Assembly: GCF_000153925.1 (NCBI RefSeq)
Contig: NZ_DS264344.1
Span: forward strand, 62,001-126,000
Origin: [Ruminococcus] torques ATCC 27756
Lineage (GTDB): Bacteria > Bacillota > Clostridia > Lachnospirales > Lachnospiraceae
Length of the DNA stretch: 64,000 nt
Direction: 5' to 3'
The notes beneath the pieces were generated by a model. The model saw only the letters and a program-made list of their open reading frames with translations. It was not told the DNA's origin and made no database searches. Made by a program: the position numbers and the translations under genes. The first letter of the stretch is position 1; the number at the start of each line of letters is the position of its first letter. Below, piece by piece: positions 51,896 through 59,431 of the stretch.

Positions 51896-53368
51896 GTGGT
51901 AAATATTATCATTCAATTATCTAAATATGTAATTATCATACTTATGGCTGCTTATACGTTTTCCTGTTTCTCGATTTTTACGAGAAATTATGAAGATGAA
52001 GAAAAAAGAGTGCTTATCCGGCAGGATGTATTGATGTTTCTTTTGCAGTTTGCAGCGTTTGGTACAATGTATTTGGCAACAAAAGATATTCGGATCTTGT
52101 TTTTATATGCAGTATTGACGGTGATTCTTCTTGCGGTCATTCTTTTGTATAATTTGATTTATCCGAATGTGTCAAGGCTTGTTGTAAATAATATGTGTAT
52201 GCTGATCACTGTCGGGATGATCATGATCACGAGATTGTCCGCAGATAATCCGTCTCCTTACGGCACGGCGGTAAGACAGCTTGTATTTGTTGCTTTGGGA
52301 ATTACCTTTGGACTTGTTGTTCCGGTTTTGATCCGAAAAATGAAGTTCCTTGATCAGTGGACATATATTTATGCGGCAGTAGGAGGAGCAGCTCTTCTTG
52401 CAGTTGCATTGTTCGCACAGATTTCCGGCGGGGCAAAGCTGGGATTCGAAATTGCAGGCATAAATATACAGCCGTCTGAGTTCGTAAAAATTATTTTTGT
52501 ATTTTTTGTTGCAGCAAGTCTGAATAAATCAAAAGAATTTAAAAATATCGTTGTGACAACTGCGATTGCGGCAGCACATGTATTGATCTTAGTTCTCTCT
52601 ACGGATTTGGGAGCGGCACTGATCTTCTTTGTTGTTTATCTTGTTATGCTTTTTGTCGCGACAAGACAATGGCTGTATGCGATAGCGGGACTTGGAGCCG
52701 GAGCAGCCGCGGCAGTTGTCGGTTATCATTTGTTTTCGCATATTCAGGTCAGGGTAGAGGCGTGGCAGGATCCCATCGGGACGTACAGCGGAAGCGGTTA
52801 TCAAGTGGCACAATCGTTGTTTGCGATCGGTACGGGAAGCTGGTTTGGGACAGGACTTTTTAAAGGACAGCCGGATACGATACCTGTTTCGGAGACAGAT
52901 TTTATCTTTTCTGCTATTACAGAAGAAATGGGAGTGATTTACGCACTTTGTCTGATTTTGATCTGTGTAAGCTGTTATGTGATGTTTCTGAATATTGCAA
53001 TGGAATTGAGAAATAATTTTTATAAGTTAATCGCACTTGGATTGGGAACGTGTTATATTTTTCAGGTTTTCCTGCAAATAGGAGGCGTCACAAAATTTAT
53101 TCCGTCTACAGGAATGACTTTGCCGTTTGTAAGTTATGGCGGAAGTTCGATGTTAAGTACGATGATTATGTTTGGAATCATTCAGGGACTATATATTATA
53201 AGAGAAGATGAAGAAGAGGAACGGGAAAAAGAAAAACTAAGAAAAGAAAGGAAAAGAAAAAATGGCGTGGGAAGAACAGCGCCCCGAAAGACGGCAAAAA
53301 GCGGACCGAAATTCGAAGAAGTCCCAAGACAGAGGCCGCGGAAAAAAACGGGAACGCGCACAAAATAA
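51896..53368 (+). CDS. FtsW/RodA/SpoVE family peptidoglycan glycosyltransferase
   Basis: A 490-residue SEDS polymerase with about ten to twelve membrane helices that extends glycan strands from lipid II. Signature segments are IAGINIQPSEFVKIIFVFF, the large outer loop YSGSGYQVAQSLFAIGTGSW followed by FGTGLFKG, and the GGVTKFIPSTGMTLPFVSYG region with GGSSMLS. The C-terminal 60 residues are highly basic and hydrophilic. GTG 51896 follows CAGGAG. The last 107 nt overlap the start of the transpeptidase gene in another frame, so the pair is strongly coupled; such SEDS-PBP pairs work as one complex. Confidence 0.93.
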   Translation: MVNIIIQLSKYVIIILMAAYTFSCFSIFTRNYEDEEKRVLIRQDVLMFLLQFAAFGTMYLATKDIRILFLYAVLTVILLAVILLYNLIYPNVSRLVVNNMCMLITVGMIMITRLSADNPSPYGTAVRQLVFVALGITFGLVVPVLIRKMKFLDQWTYIYAAVGGAALLAVALFAQISGGAKLGFEIAGINIQPSEFVKIIFVFFVAASLNKSKEFKNIVVTTAIAAAHVLILVLSTDLGAALIFFVVYLVMLFVATRQWLYAIAGLGAGAAAAVVGYHLFSHIQVRVEAWQDPIGTYSGSGYQVAQSLFAIGTGSWFGTGLFKGQPDTIPVSETDFIFSAITEEMGVIYALCLILICVSCYVMFLNIAMELRNNFYKLIALGLGTCYIFQVFLQIGGVTKFIPSTGMTLPFVSYGGSSMLSTMIMFGIIQGLYIIREDEEEEREKEKLRKERKRKNGVGRTAPRKTAKSGPKFEEVPRQRPRKKTGTRTK

Positions 53369-54770
53369 AGATTTCGCTAAAATTACATATTTCTTTGTGA
53401 TCTTGTTTATTGCATTGATGGGGTACCTCGTTTATTTCACAACTGTAAAAGCCAAGACGTTTGTCAATAGTCCTTATAATCAAAGGCAGGATTCTTTTGC
53501 ACAAAGCGTTGTCAGAGGAGATATTACAGATAGAAATGGCAATGTACTTGCAACAACGGAAGTGGACGAAGACGGAACAGAGACAAGAACGTATCCGTAC
53601 GGCTCGCTGTTCTCCCATGTTATCGGATATAATGATTCACAGTTTGGAAAAACAGGACTTGAGTCCGCGCAGAATTTTGATCTTCTTACTTCAAATGCAT
53701 TTTTTATGGAAAAGATTCAAAATGAATTTAAAGGAGAAAAAGATCAGGGAGACACAGTTGTTACAACACTTGATGCAGAACTTCAGCAGGCTGCCTATGA
53801 TGCGCTCGGAGAGAACAAAGGAGCGGTTATTGTGATGGAGGCAGACACAGGGAAAATACTTACTCTTGTTTCAAAGCCTGATTTTGATCCGAATACGCTT
53901 GCTGAAAACTGGGAGATCCTAAATACGGATGAGGAAAACAGTCCGCTTTTGAATCGGGCTACGAACGGGTCTTATGCTCCGGGTTCTGTATTTAAAATTG
54001 TGACTGCTCTTGCTTATATGCGGCAGGATACGGATTATAACTCGTATTCTTATGACTGTCAGGGATCCATTACAGAAGACAATGTCACAATTCGCTGTTT
54101 TAACGGAACGGTACATGGATACGAAGATTTGAGAAGTTCTTTTGCAAACTCATGTAATGCATCATTTGCAAATATCGGCTTAAGCCTTGACGTGGACGGC
54201 TATCGGGAAACGGCGGAAAGCTTATTGTTCAATAAGAAACTTCCAAGCGTTATGGATTATACAAAAAGTTCCTTCGTGCTTGATTCGAAGTCCGGTTCCG
54301 CAGAAATTATGATGACGGCAATGGGACAGGGAAAAACAATGGTAAGTCCGTATCATATGGCGCTGATCACGGAGGCGATTGCAAACGGCGGTACATTGAT
54401 GCAGCCCTATTATGTAGATAAAGTGACCAATTACACCGGTACGGAAGTGAAAAAGAATGTTCCGAAAAGTTATAAACGGATCATGACGTCAGAAGAAGCG
54501 GCACAGTTAAAAGAGTACATGGCGGCTGTTGTAAGTGAAGGAACCGGTTCGGTATTAAGCGGAAGGTCATATACGGTCGCGGGAAAAACAGGAACGGCTG
54601 AATATAGTATGACAGACGGAGAAAAAACGCATTCATGGTTTACGGGATTTACAAATGTTGACAATCCGGAACTTGTGATCACTGTTATTACAGAAGGTTC
54701 CGACGGAAGTGCAGGAGGAAAAGCGGTATCTATCGCAGGAGCTGTTCTGGATTCTTATTATAATCGGTGA
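53262..54770 (+). CDS. Class B penicillin-binding protein (transpeptidase partner of the SEDS protein)
   Basis: A 502-residue bitopic transpeptidase. A basic, Arg/Lys-rich cytoplasmic tail (residues 1-40, coded in the overlap with the SEDS gene) is followed by one membrane helix (FFVILFIALMGYLVYF), a dimerisation domain and the transpeptidase domain. Active-site motifs are SVFK (serine nucleophile, in GSYAPGSVFKIVTALAY), SCN in SFANSCNASFANIG and KTGTAEY. It resembles the PbpA class that pairs with RodA. AAGAAAGGAAAAG lies 6 nt or more before ATG 53262. Confidence 0.93.
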   Translation: MAWEEQRPERRQKADRNSKKSQDRGRGKKRERAQNKDFAKITYFFVILFIALMGYLVYFTTVKAKTFVNSPYNQRQDSFAQSVVRGDITDRNGNVLATTEVDEDGTETRTYPYGSLFSHVIGYNDSQFGKTGLESAQNFDLLTSNAFFMEKIQNEFKGEKDQGDTVVTTLDAELQQAAYDALGENKGAVIVMEADTGKILTLVSKPDFDPNTLAENWEILNTDEENSPLLNRATNGSYAPGSVFKIVTALAYMRQDTDYNSYSYDCQGSITEDNVTIRCFNGTVHGYEDLRSSFANSCNASFANIGLSLDVDGYRETAESLLFNKKLPSVMDYTKSSFVLDSKSGSAEIMMTAMGQGKTMVSPYHMALITEAIANGGTLMQPYYVDKVTNYTGTEVKKNVPKSYKRIMTSEEAAQLKEYMAAVVSEGTGSVLSGRSYTVAGKTGTAEYSMTDGEKTHSWFTGFTNVDNPELVITVITEGSDGSAGGKAVSIAGAVLDSYYNR

Positions 54771-54775
54771 AGTTT

Positions 54776-55123
54776 ATGAGTCAGATAGAGTTTTATCATA
54801 ATCTATATGTTAGTGAATGCTGGCAGAAGAAAAAGGGAAAAATAGTAAAAAGGCTGAAGGAAAATAAACTTCAGCCGCAAGTATATGTTATTACATTATC
54901 TCAGGGAGAACAAAATCAACTGGAATTTTTTTCAAGCGTCTTGCTAAAACAATCCATATTTGAACATTCAAAGCTTTTTGTGATCGGAATTGCAGATGGA
55001 TATGATGAAGCGCTTTTCCTTGTTGAAAAAATTGTTCAAGACGTATATCAAGAAACCAAAAGTGCAAATGCAAGACAGTTTCTTTTAACAGATCAGGCTG
55101 AATACGAGAAAAAAGGGCGGTAG
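54776..55123 (+). CDS. Uncharacterized 115-residue protein between the PBP gene and a DUF2953 gene
   Basis: A small soluble basic protein without signal or membrane segment. It starts MSQIEFYHNLYVSECWQKKK and has an alternating alpha/beta pattern (VYVITLSQGEQNQLEFFSSV, LFVIGIADGYDEALFLVEKI). I do not recognise the family. It begins just after the PBP stop, with GTG 54767 an alternative start that overlaps it, and ends 4 nt before the next gene, so it belongs to the same operon as the SEDS-PBP pair and DUF2953. Confidence 0.75.
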   Translation: MSQIEFYHNLYVSECWQKKKGKIVKRLKENKLQPQVYVITLSQGEQNQLEFFSSVLLKQSIFEHSKLFVIGIADGYDEALFLVEKIVQDVYQETKSANARQFLLTDQAEYEKKGR

Positions 55124-55127
55124 GCAA

Positions 55128-56105
55128 ATGTTACATATCATACTCCTTATCTTAAAAATACTTGGATTTTTGATACTTGTTTTAGCAGGACTTATGTTAG
55201 TTGCAGTTATAACAGTTCTTTTTGCTCCGGCGGGGTATCGATTCGATTTAACTGCAGAAGAATTCGGGAAAAGTATTTTGGGAAAGCTGCGTTTCTATTG
55301 GATAAAACCGTTTATTTCGGGAGAAATCTGTTATGATAATGGGAATTTGACGTGGAATATAAGAGCGGCTTGGAAAAAGTTTGGAAATGCCGAAATACAA
55401 GGAAACGATAAAGACAAAAAAAATATAAGAAACGAAACCGATAGTTCAAAAAGAAAAGATCCGGAAAGAGAGAAAGATCAAGAGAAGGAAAAAAATTTTT
55501 CAAAGCCAGATGATACAAAGGGCGGGGAAGGCAGCGATACAAAAGTACTTCCCGAATCAAATACAATTGATACAAAAAGTATCCGTGAAATACAGACAGA
55601 TGAAAAAAATACAGGTTTTGAGAGGGAAGCGGATGAAGTAAAAAAAATTCCGAAAAATAGAAAAAGTTCTTCGAAGTCATTTGGAGAGAAGATTAAATAC
55701 ACATTTCGGAAATTATGTGATAATATAAAAACATTAATAAAGAAAAAAGAAGTTCTTGAACAGTTCTTGAAAAATGAGATTCACAAAAATGCATTTTCAA
55801 AACTTATTAAAGAAACAAAACAATTCGCAATAAAATTACGTCCCCGAAAAGCCGCAATAAAAGCGAAGTTTGGATTTGAAGATCCGTCAGTTACAGGCTA
55901 TATTCTCGCGTTAATAAGTATTATTTATCCTTTCTTGGAGGGGCAGACCGAGATTATACCGGATTTTGAACATAAAGTCTTTGAGATGGATCTGCATATT
56001 GAAGGAAAGATAAGACTTCTTTATTTGTTTTTATTTGCTTTTCATATGCTTATGGATAAGAATGTGAGAATAACGGTCACGCATTTGAAAAAATTAAAGT
56101 TATGA
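55128..56105 (+). CDS. DUF2953 domain-containing membrane protein
   Basis: A 325-residue protein with an N-terminal membrane helix (IILLILKILGFLILVLAGLM), a long charged Lys/Glu/Asp low-complexity stretch (~90-190) and a C-terminal DUF2953 domain (KLRPRKAAIKAKFGFEDPSV, TGYILALISIIYPFLEGQTE, IIPDFEHKVFEMDLHIEG). DUF2953 proteins (YtfI in Bacillus) precede the GerW/YtfJ sporulation protein, as here. Their molecular role is unknown. The charged insert is longer than in Bacillus. Confidence 0.88.
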   Translation: MLHIILLILKILGFLILVLAGLMLVAVITVLFAPAGYRFDLTAEEFGKSILGKLRFYWIKPFISGEICYDNGNLTWNIRAAWKKFGNAEIQGNDKDKKNIRNETDSSKRKDPEREKDQEKEKNFSKPDDTKGGEGSDTKVLPESNTIDTKSIREIQTDEKNTGFEREADEVKKIPKNRKSSSKSFGEKIKYTFRKLCDNIKTLIKKKEVLEQFLKNEIHKNAFSKLIKETKQFAIKLRPRKAAIKAKFGFEDPSVTGYILALISIIYPFLEGQTEIIPDFEHKVFEMDLHIEGKIRLLYLFLFAFHMLMDKNVRITVTHLKKLKL

Positions 56106-56138
56106 TATTTGGAAGTTCAAACAGGAGGAATGAAAAAA

Positions 56139-56534
56139 ATGGCAGACAGTAATAACAATTTTAAATCAACGGTAGAGGCTCTTTTTAAAGGTATGGATGC
56201 GGTCGTATCTTCAAAAACAGTTGTCGGAGATGCGATTCATATTAATGATACAATTATCCTTCCCCTTGTAGACGTTTCTTTTGGAATCGGTGCAGGTTCT
56301 TCTTCGGCAGATAAAAAAGAAAAAGGAATGGGGGGAATCGGAGGTAAAATGTCTCCGAGCGCCGTGATCGTTATACAGGGAGGGAAGACAAAGCTCGTAA
56401 ATGTGAAAAACCAGGATACAATCACAAAAATTCTTGATATGGTTCCTGATGTTGTCGATCGTTTTACGGGAAAAGATGAACGTATGACAGAGAAGGAAGT
56501 AAACGATATTCTTGATGCCGAAATAGAAAAATAA
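56139..56534 (+). CDS. ytfJ: GerW family sporulation protein (YtfJ)
   Basis: A 131-residue protein of the GerW/YtfJ group tied to spore germination. FKSTVEALFKGMDAVVSSKT, VVGDAIHINDTIILPLVDVS and FGIGAGSSSADKKEKG with GGIGGKMSPSAVIVIQGGKT are the family core. The length matches Bacillus YtfJ. ATG 56139 is favoured over ATG 56130 because AGGAGG ends 10 nt before it; the nearer ATG lies only 1 nt after the site. It follows DUF2953 by 33 nt in the same order as in Bacillus, supporting sporulation control, although no sigma-factor site was located. Confidence 0.9.
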   Translation: MADSNNNFKSTVEALFKGMDAVVSSKTVVGDAIHINDTIILPLVDVSFGIGAGSSSADKKEKGMGGIGGKMSPSAVIVIQGGKTKLVNVKNQDTITKILDMVPDVVDRFTGKDERMTEKEVNDILDAEIEK

Positions 56535-56641
56535 AAAAGAAAAGTAAGCGGTATATTATTTTGAATGATATAATATAGTTCTGGATTTATAGGAATGTGC
56601 ATAGGGTAGAATAAGAAGCTTCCCGAAAGTGAATACGATAT

Positions 56642-56782
56642 ATGAAAAAAATATGTGGCTTTGCATTATTTTGGATGGCGATCGGAATGTTTATAATGAT
56701 GATGCTTCCAAACGTTATTTGGGGAGTTATTTTGATTATTTTGTTTCTGCTTGTCGGATATCGGCTTTTTTGCTGTTGTTAA
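56642..56782 (+). CDS. Small hydrophobic membrane protein (46 residues)
   Basis: ATG 56642 to TAA 56782 codes for MKKICGFALFWMAIGMFIMM, then MLPNVIWGVILIILFLLVGY and RLFCCC. Two membrane helices are split by a Pro-Asn turn, a positive N-terminus and a terminal Cys triplet are present. Similar tiny clostridial proteins exist in my recollection, with no known role. The ribosome site is weak (GAAAGTG). A different frame over the same bases gives a less plausible peptide. It ends before a bidirectional terminator. Confidence 0.55.
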   Translation: MKKICGFALFWMAIGMFIMMMLPNVIWGVILIILFLLVGYRLFCCC

Positions 56783-56827
56783 AAAGAAAAATAAAGAAGC
56801 GGTATTATGTTTTTTCTTGAAACGTAA

Positions 56828-56887
56828 AAACAATGACATAAAAAACGGATCTGAATTTACAGATCCGCTTTTTCCGTGTCATTGTTT
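56828..56887. terminator. Bidirectional terminator between the small membrane protein gene and rpmB
   Basis: CGGATCTG (56846-56853) and CAGATCCG (56860-56867) form the inner stem, with A-run before and T-run after, so it works on both strands. An outer perfect pair AAACAATGACA (56828-56838) and TGTCATTGTTT (56877-56887) extends it to a very long hairpin. Confidence 0.88.
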
Positions 56888-56905
56888 CCGATGATGTGTG
56901 TCTGA

Positions 56906-57091
56906 TTAAGCGCGCTCAACGCGTCCGGACTTCAGACAAGATGTACAAACATACATTTTTTTGGAACCGCCTTCTGTTTTGACTCTGACGGATTTTACAT
57001 TTGATTTCCACATTTTCGGTGTTTTTCTATGAGAGTGGCTTACATTGTTACCAAAATGAGCACCCTTTTCACAAATAGCACATTTAGCCAT
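56906..57091 (-). CDS. rpmB: 50S ribosomal protein L28
   Basis: A 61-residue ribosomal protein: MAKCAICEKGAHFGNNVSHS, the HRKTPKMWKSNVKSVRV block and C-terminal MYVCTSCLKSGRVER. The CxxC pairs (CAIC, CTSC) mark the zinc-binding C+ form. On the minus strand AGGAGG lies 7 nt before the ATG at 57091. The frame runs further upstream but L28 starts here. It diverges from the yloU gene, as in many Firmicutes. Confidence 0.96.
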   Translation of the reverse strand: MAKCAICEKGAHFGNNVSHSHRKTPKMWKSNVKSVRVKTEGGSKKMYVCTSCLKSGRVERA

Positions 57092-57198
57092 GACTGCACC
57101 TCCTAACAATCTGAACTCGTCATATAGACTCATAACACTGATATTCTATCAGAAACATTTCAGTATTGCAAGTATTTTTTAAAAAAAACGAATGTATA

Positions 57199-57227
57199 TT
57201 GTAAAATGTTAGAAGTGATAGTATAAT
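57199..57227 (+). promoter_or_regulatory. Promoter of yloU-fakA
   Basis: TTGTAA (57199-57204), a 17-nt spacer and TATAAT (57222-57227), 50 bp before the start codon. Confidence 0.7.
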
Positions 57228-57277
57228 AAACATGTTATTTATGGCAAAATTGTGTGAAAGAACCGGAGGTATATATT

Positions 57278-57637
57278 ATGAAAGGAAGTATGAGCACAGA
57301 TCTTGGCATTATCACGGTCAATCCGGAAGTGATCGCCAAATATGCGGGTTCCGTTGCTGTTGAGTGTTTCGGAATTGTCGGAATGGCGGCTGTAAATATG
57401 AAGGACGGACTTGTGCGTCTTCTGAAAAAAGATAGTCTGACACATGGAATTCAAGTGACGATTTCTGATAATAATGAAATTACATTGAATTTTCATGTAA
57501 TCGTTGCATATGGCGTGAATATCCTTTCTGTTTCTGACAATCTTATGAGCAATGTAAAGTATAAGGTTGAGGAGTTTACCGGAATGGCGGTAGAAAAGAT
57601 CAACATCTTTGTTGAAGGTGTAAGAGTGATTGATTAA
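57278..57637 (+). CDS. yloU: Asp23/Gls24 family protein (YloU)
   Basis: A 119-residue Asp23/Gls24 protein. DLGIITVNPEVIAKYAGSVA, VECFGIVGMAAVNMKDGL and FHVIVAYGVNILSVSDNLMS with VKYKVEEFTGMAVEKINIFV are the family core. It is the usual partner gene of the fatty-acid kinase-like YloV. Its role is unknown; Gls24 relatives link to envelope stress. CGGAGG lies 8 nt before ATG 57278; an upstream GTG at 57254 has no site. The next gene starts 13 nt later. Confidence 0.93.
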   Translation: MKGSMSTDLGIITVNPEVIAKYAGSVAVECFGIVGMAAVNMKDGLVRLLKKDSLTHGIQVTISDNNEITLNFHVIVAYGVNILSVSDNLMSNVKYKVEEFTGMAVEKINIFVEGVRVID

Positions 57638-57650
57638 GGAGGATATTTTC

Positions 57651-59315
57651 GTGGCAGTGAAAACGATAAATACAGAGCTGTTCCGCAAGATGTTTCTTGC
57701 AGGTGCGGCCAATCTGGAAGCAAAAAAAGAATTTATAAATGAACTGAACGTATTCCCGGTTCCCGACGGCGATACGGGAACAAATATGACACTTACTATT
57801 ATGTCTGCGGCAAAAGAAGTACAATCTCTTGAAAATGCGGATATGTTGACAATCGCAAAGGCAATTTCTTCAGGATCTCTTAGAGGAGCTCGCGGTAATT
57901 CGGGAGTAATTTTATCACAGCTGCTCAGAGGGTTTACAAAAGAGATCAGAGAACATAAAGAGATCGATGCGGTGATTTTGGCAAAGGCATGTGAACGTGC
58001 AACAGCAACAGCTTATAAGGCGGTTATGAAACCGAAAGAAGGAACGATCCTTACTGTTGCAAAAGGAATCTCAAGGAAAGCGGAAGAACTTGCGGAGACG
58101 ACGGAAGATTTGGAAGTTTTCATTCCTGAAGTGATCAAATATGCGGAAGAAGTTTTGGCTCAGACACCGGAGATGCTCCCGGTATTAAAGGAAGCGGGAG
58201 TTGTAGATTCCGGAGGACAGGGATTGCTTGAAGTGATTCATGGGGCGTATGATGCATTTCTTGGAAAAGAAATAGATTATGCGGCAATCGAAGCAAGCGG
58301 CGGAACAAAAATGGTAAAACCTTCCCAGCAGGCGGAAGCGGATATTAAGTTTGGCTATTGTACAGAATTTATTATCATGACAGAAAAAGAATTTACAGAT
58401 AAGAATGAAGCAGAGTTTAAAGCTTATCTTGAATCGATCGGCGATTCGATCGTTTGTGTTGCCGATGATGATATTGTGAAAATTCATGTACACACGAACG
58501 ATCCGGGACTTGCGATTCAAAAAGCGCTCACATACGGTCAGCTTTCCAGAATGAAGATTGATAACATGAGGGAAGAGCATCAGGAAAAACTGATCAAAGA
58601 CGCAGAAAAAGCGGCAGCTCAACAGGCATCTGAGAAGAAGAAAAAAGAACCGAGAAAGCCGGTTGGTTTTATAGCCGTATCTATCGGTGAAGGAATGAAT
58701 GAGATTTTCAGAGAGCTCGGTGCAGATTATATCATTGAAGGCGGACAGACAATGAATCCGAGTACAGATGATATGCTCAGTGCGATCGATGAAGTGAATG
58801 CAGACCATATCTTTATTCTTCCGAACAATAAAAACATTATCCTTGCGGCGAATCAGGCACAGTCATTAACAGATGACAAAGATATTATTGTTATTCCGAC
58901 AAAGACTGTTCCACAGGGAATTACCGCAATTATCAGTTACATGCCGGAAGCGGACGTAGATACAAATATTGAAGCGTTAGAAGAAGCAATCAAAAACGTA
59001 AAGACCGGACAGGTCACATATGCAGTCCGTGATACGCACATTGATGACAAAGAAATACATGAAGGCGATATAATGGGAATCGGAGATCGGGGAATTCTCG
59101 CAGTCGGACAGTCTGTTGAAGAGACGACAAAAGAGATGCTTGCACAACTCGTCGATGAAGAATCCGAATTGATCAGCCTGTATTTCGGACAGGACGTTTT
59201 GGAAGAAGATGCGGAAAATTTTGCGCAGGAAGTGGAAGAGTTGTATCCTGATGTAGATGTGGATGTACACATGGGAGGACAGCCGATTTATTATTATGTG
59301 CTCTCCGTAGAATAA
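57651..59315 (+). CDS. fakA: Fatty acid kinase catalytic subunit FakA-like (DAK2/YloV)
   Basis: A 554-residue protein with an N-terminal DhaL-type kinase domain, NELNVFPVPDGDTGTNMTLT (Mg-ATP binding Asp cluster) and SLRGARGNSGVILSQLLRGF, a middle region and a C-terminal FakB-binding domain (FILPNNKNIILAANQAQ). FakA with FakB phosphorylates exogenous fatty acids for lipid synthesis. The start is GTG 57651, 9 nt after AAGGAGG. A hairpin of GAGGCG/CGCCTC (59358-59392) follows without a strong U-run. Confidence 0.92.
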   Translation: MAVKTINTELFRKMFLAGAANLEAKKEFINELNVFPVPDGDTGTNMTLTIMSAAKEVQSLENADMLTIAKAISSGSLRGARGNSGVILSQLLRGFTKEIREHKEIDAVILAKACERATATAYKAVMKPKEGTILTVAKGISRKAEELAETTEDLEVFIPEVIKYAEEVLAQTPEMLPVLKEAGVVDSGGQGLLEVIHGAYDAFLGKEIDYAAIEASGGTKMVKPSQQAEADIKFGYCTEFIIMTEKEFTDKNEAEFKAYLESIGDSIVCVADDDIVKIHVHTNDPGLAIQKALTYGQLSRMKIDNMREEHQEKLIKDAEKAAAQQASEKKKKEPRKPVGFIAVSIGEGMNEIFRELGADYIIEGGQTMNPSTDDMLSAIDEVNADHIFILPNNKNIILAANQAQSLTDDKDIIVIPTKTVPQGITAIISYMPEADVDTNIEALEEAIKNVKTGQVTYAVRDTHIDDKEIHEGDIMGIGDRGILAVGQSVEETTKEMLAQLVDEESELISLYFGQDVLEEDAENFAQEVEELYPDVDVDVHMGGQPIYYYVLSVE

Positions 59316-59431
59316 CAGAACAAAATTTTTATAACTAAGCAGTAATATATGATATAAAGAGGCGCTCTTCCATAAGGGGGAACGCCTCAAAATATATCAG
59401 ATCACATAGGCAGATAGAAAAATAGGCGGGA

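Noticed and set aside
56629-56820. 63-codon frame overlapping the small membrane protein
   Set aside because: The product is unstructured and mixed, while the other frame gives a clean two-helix membrane protein.
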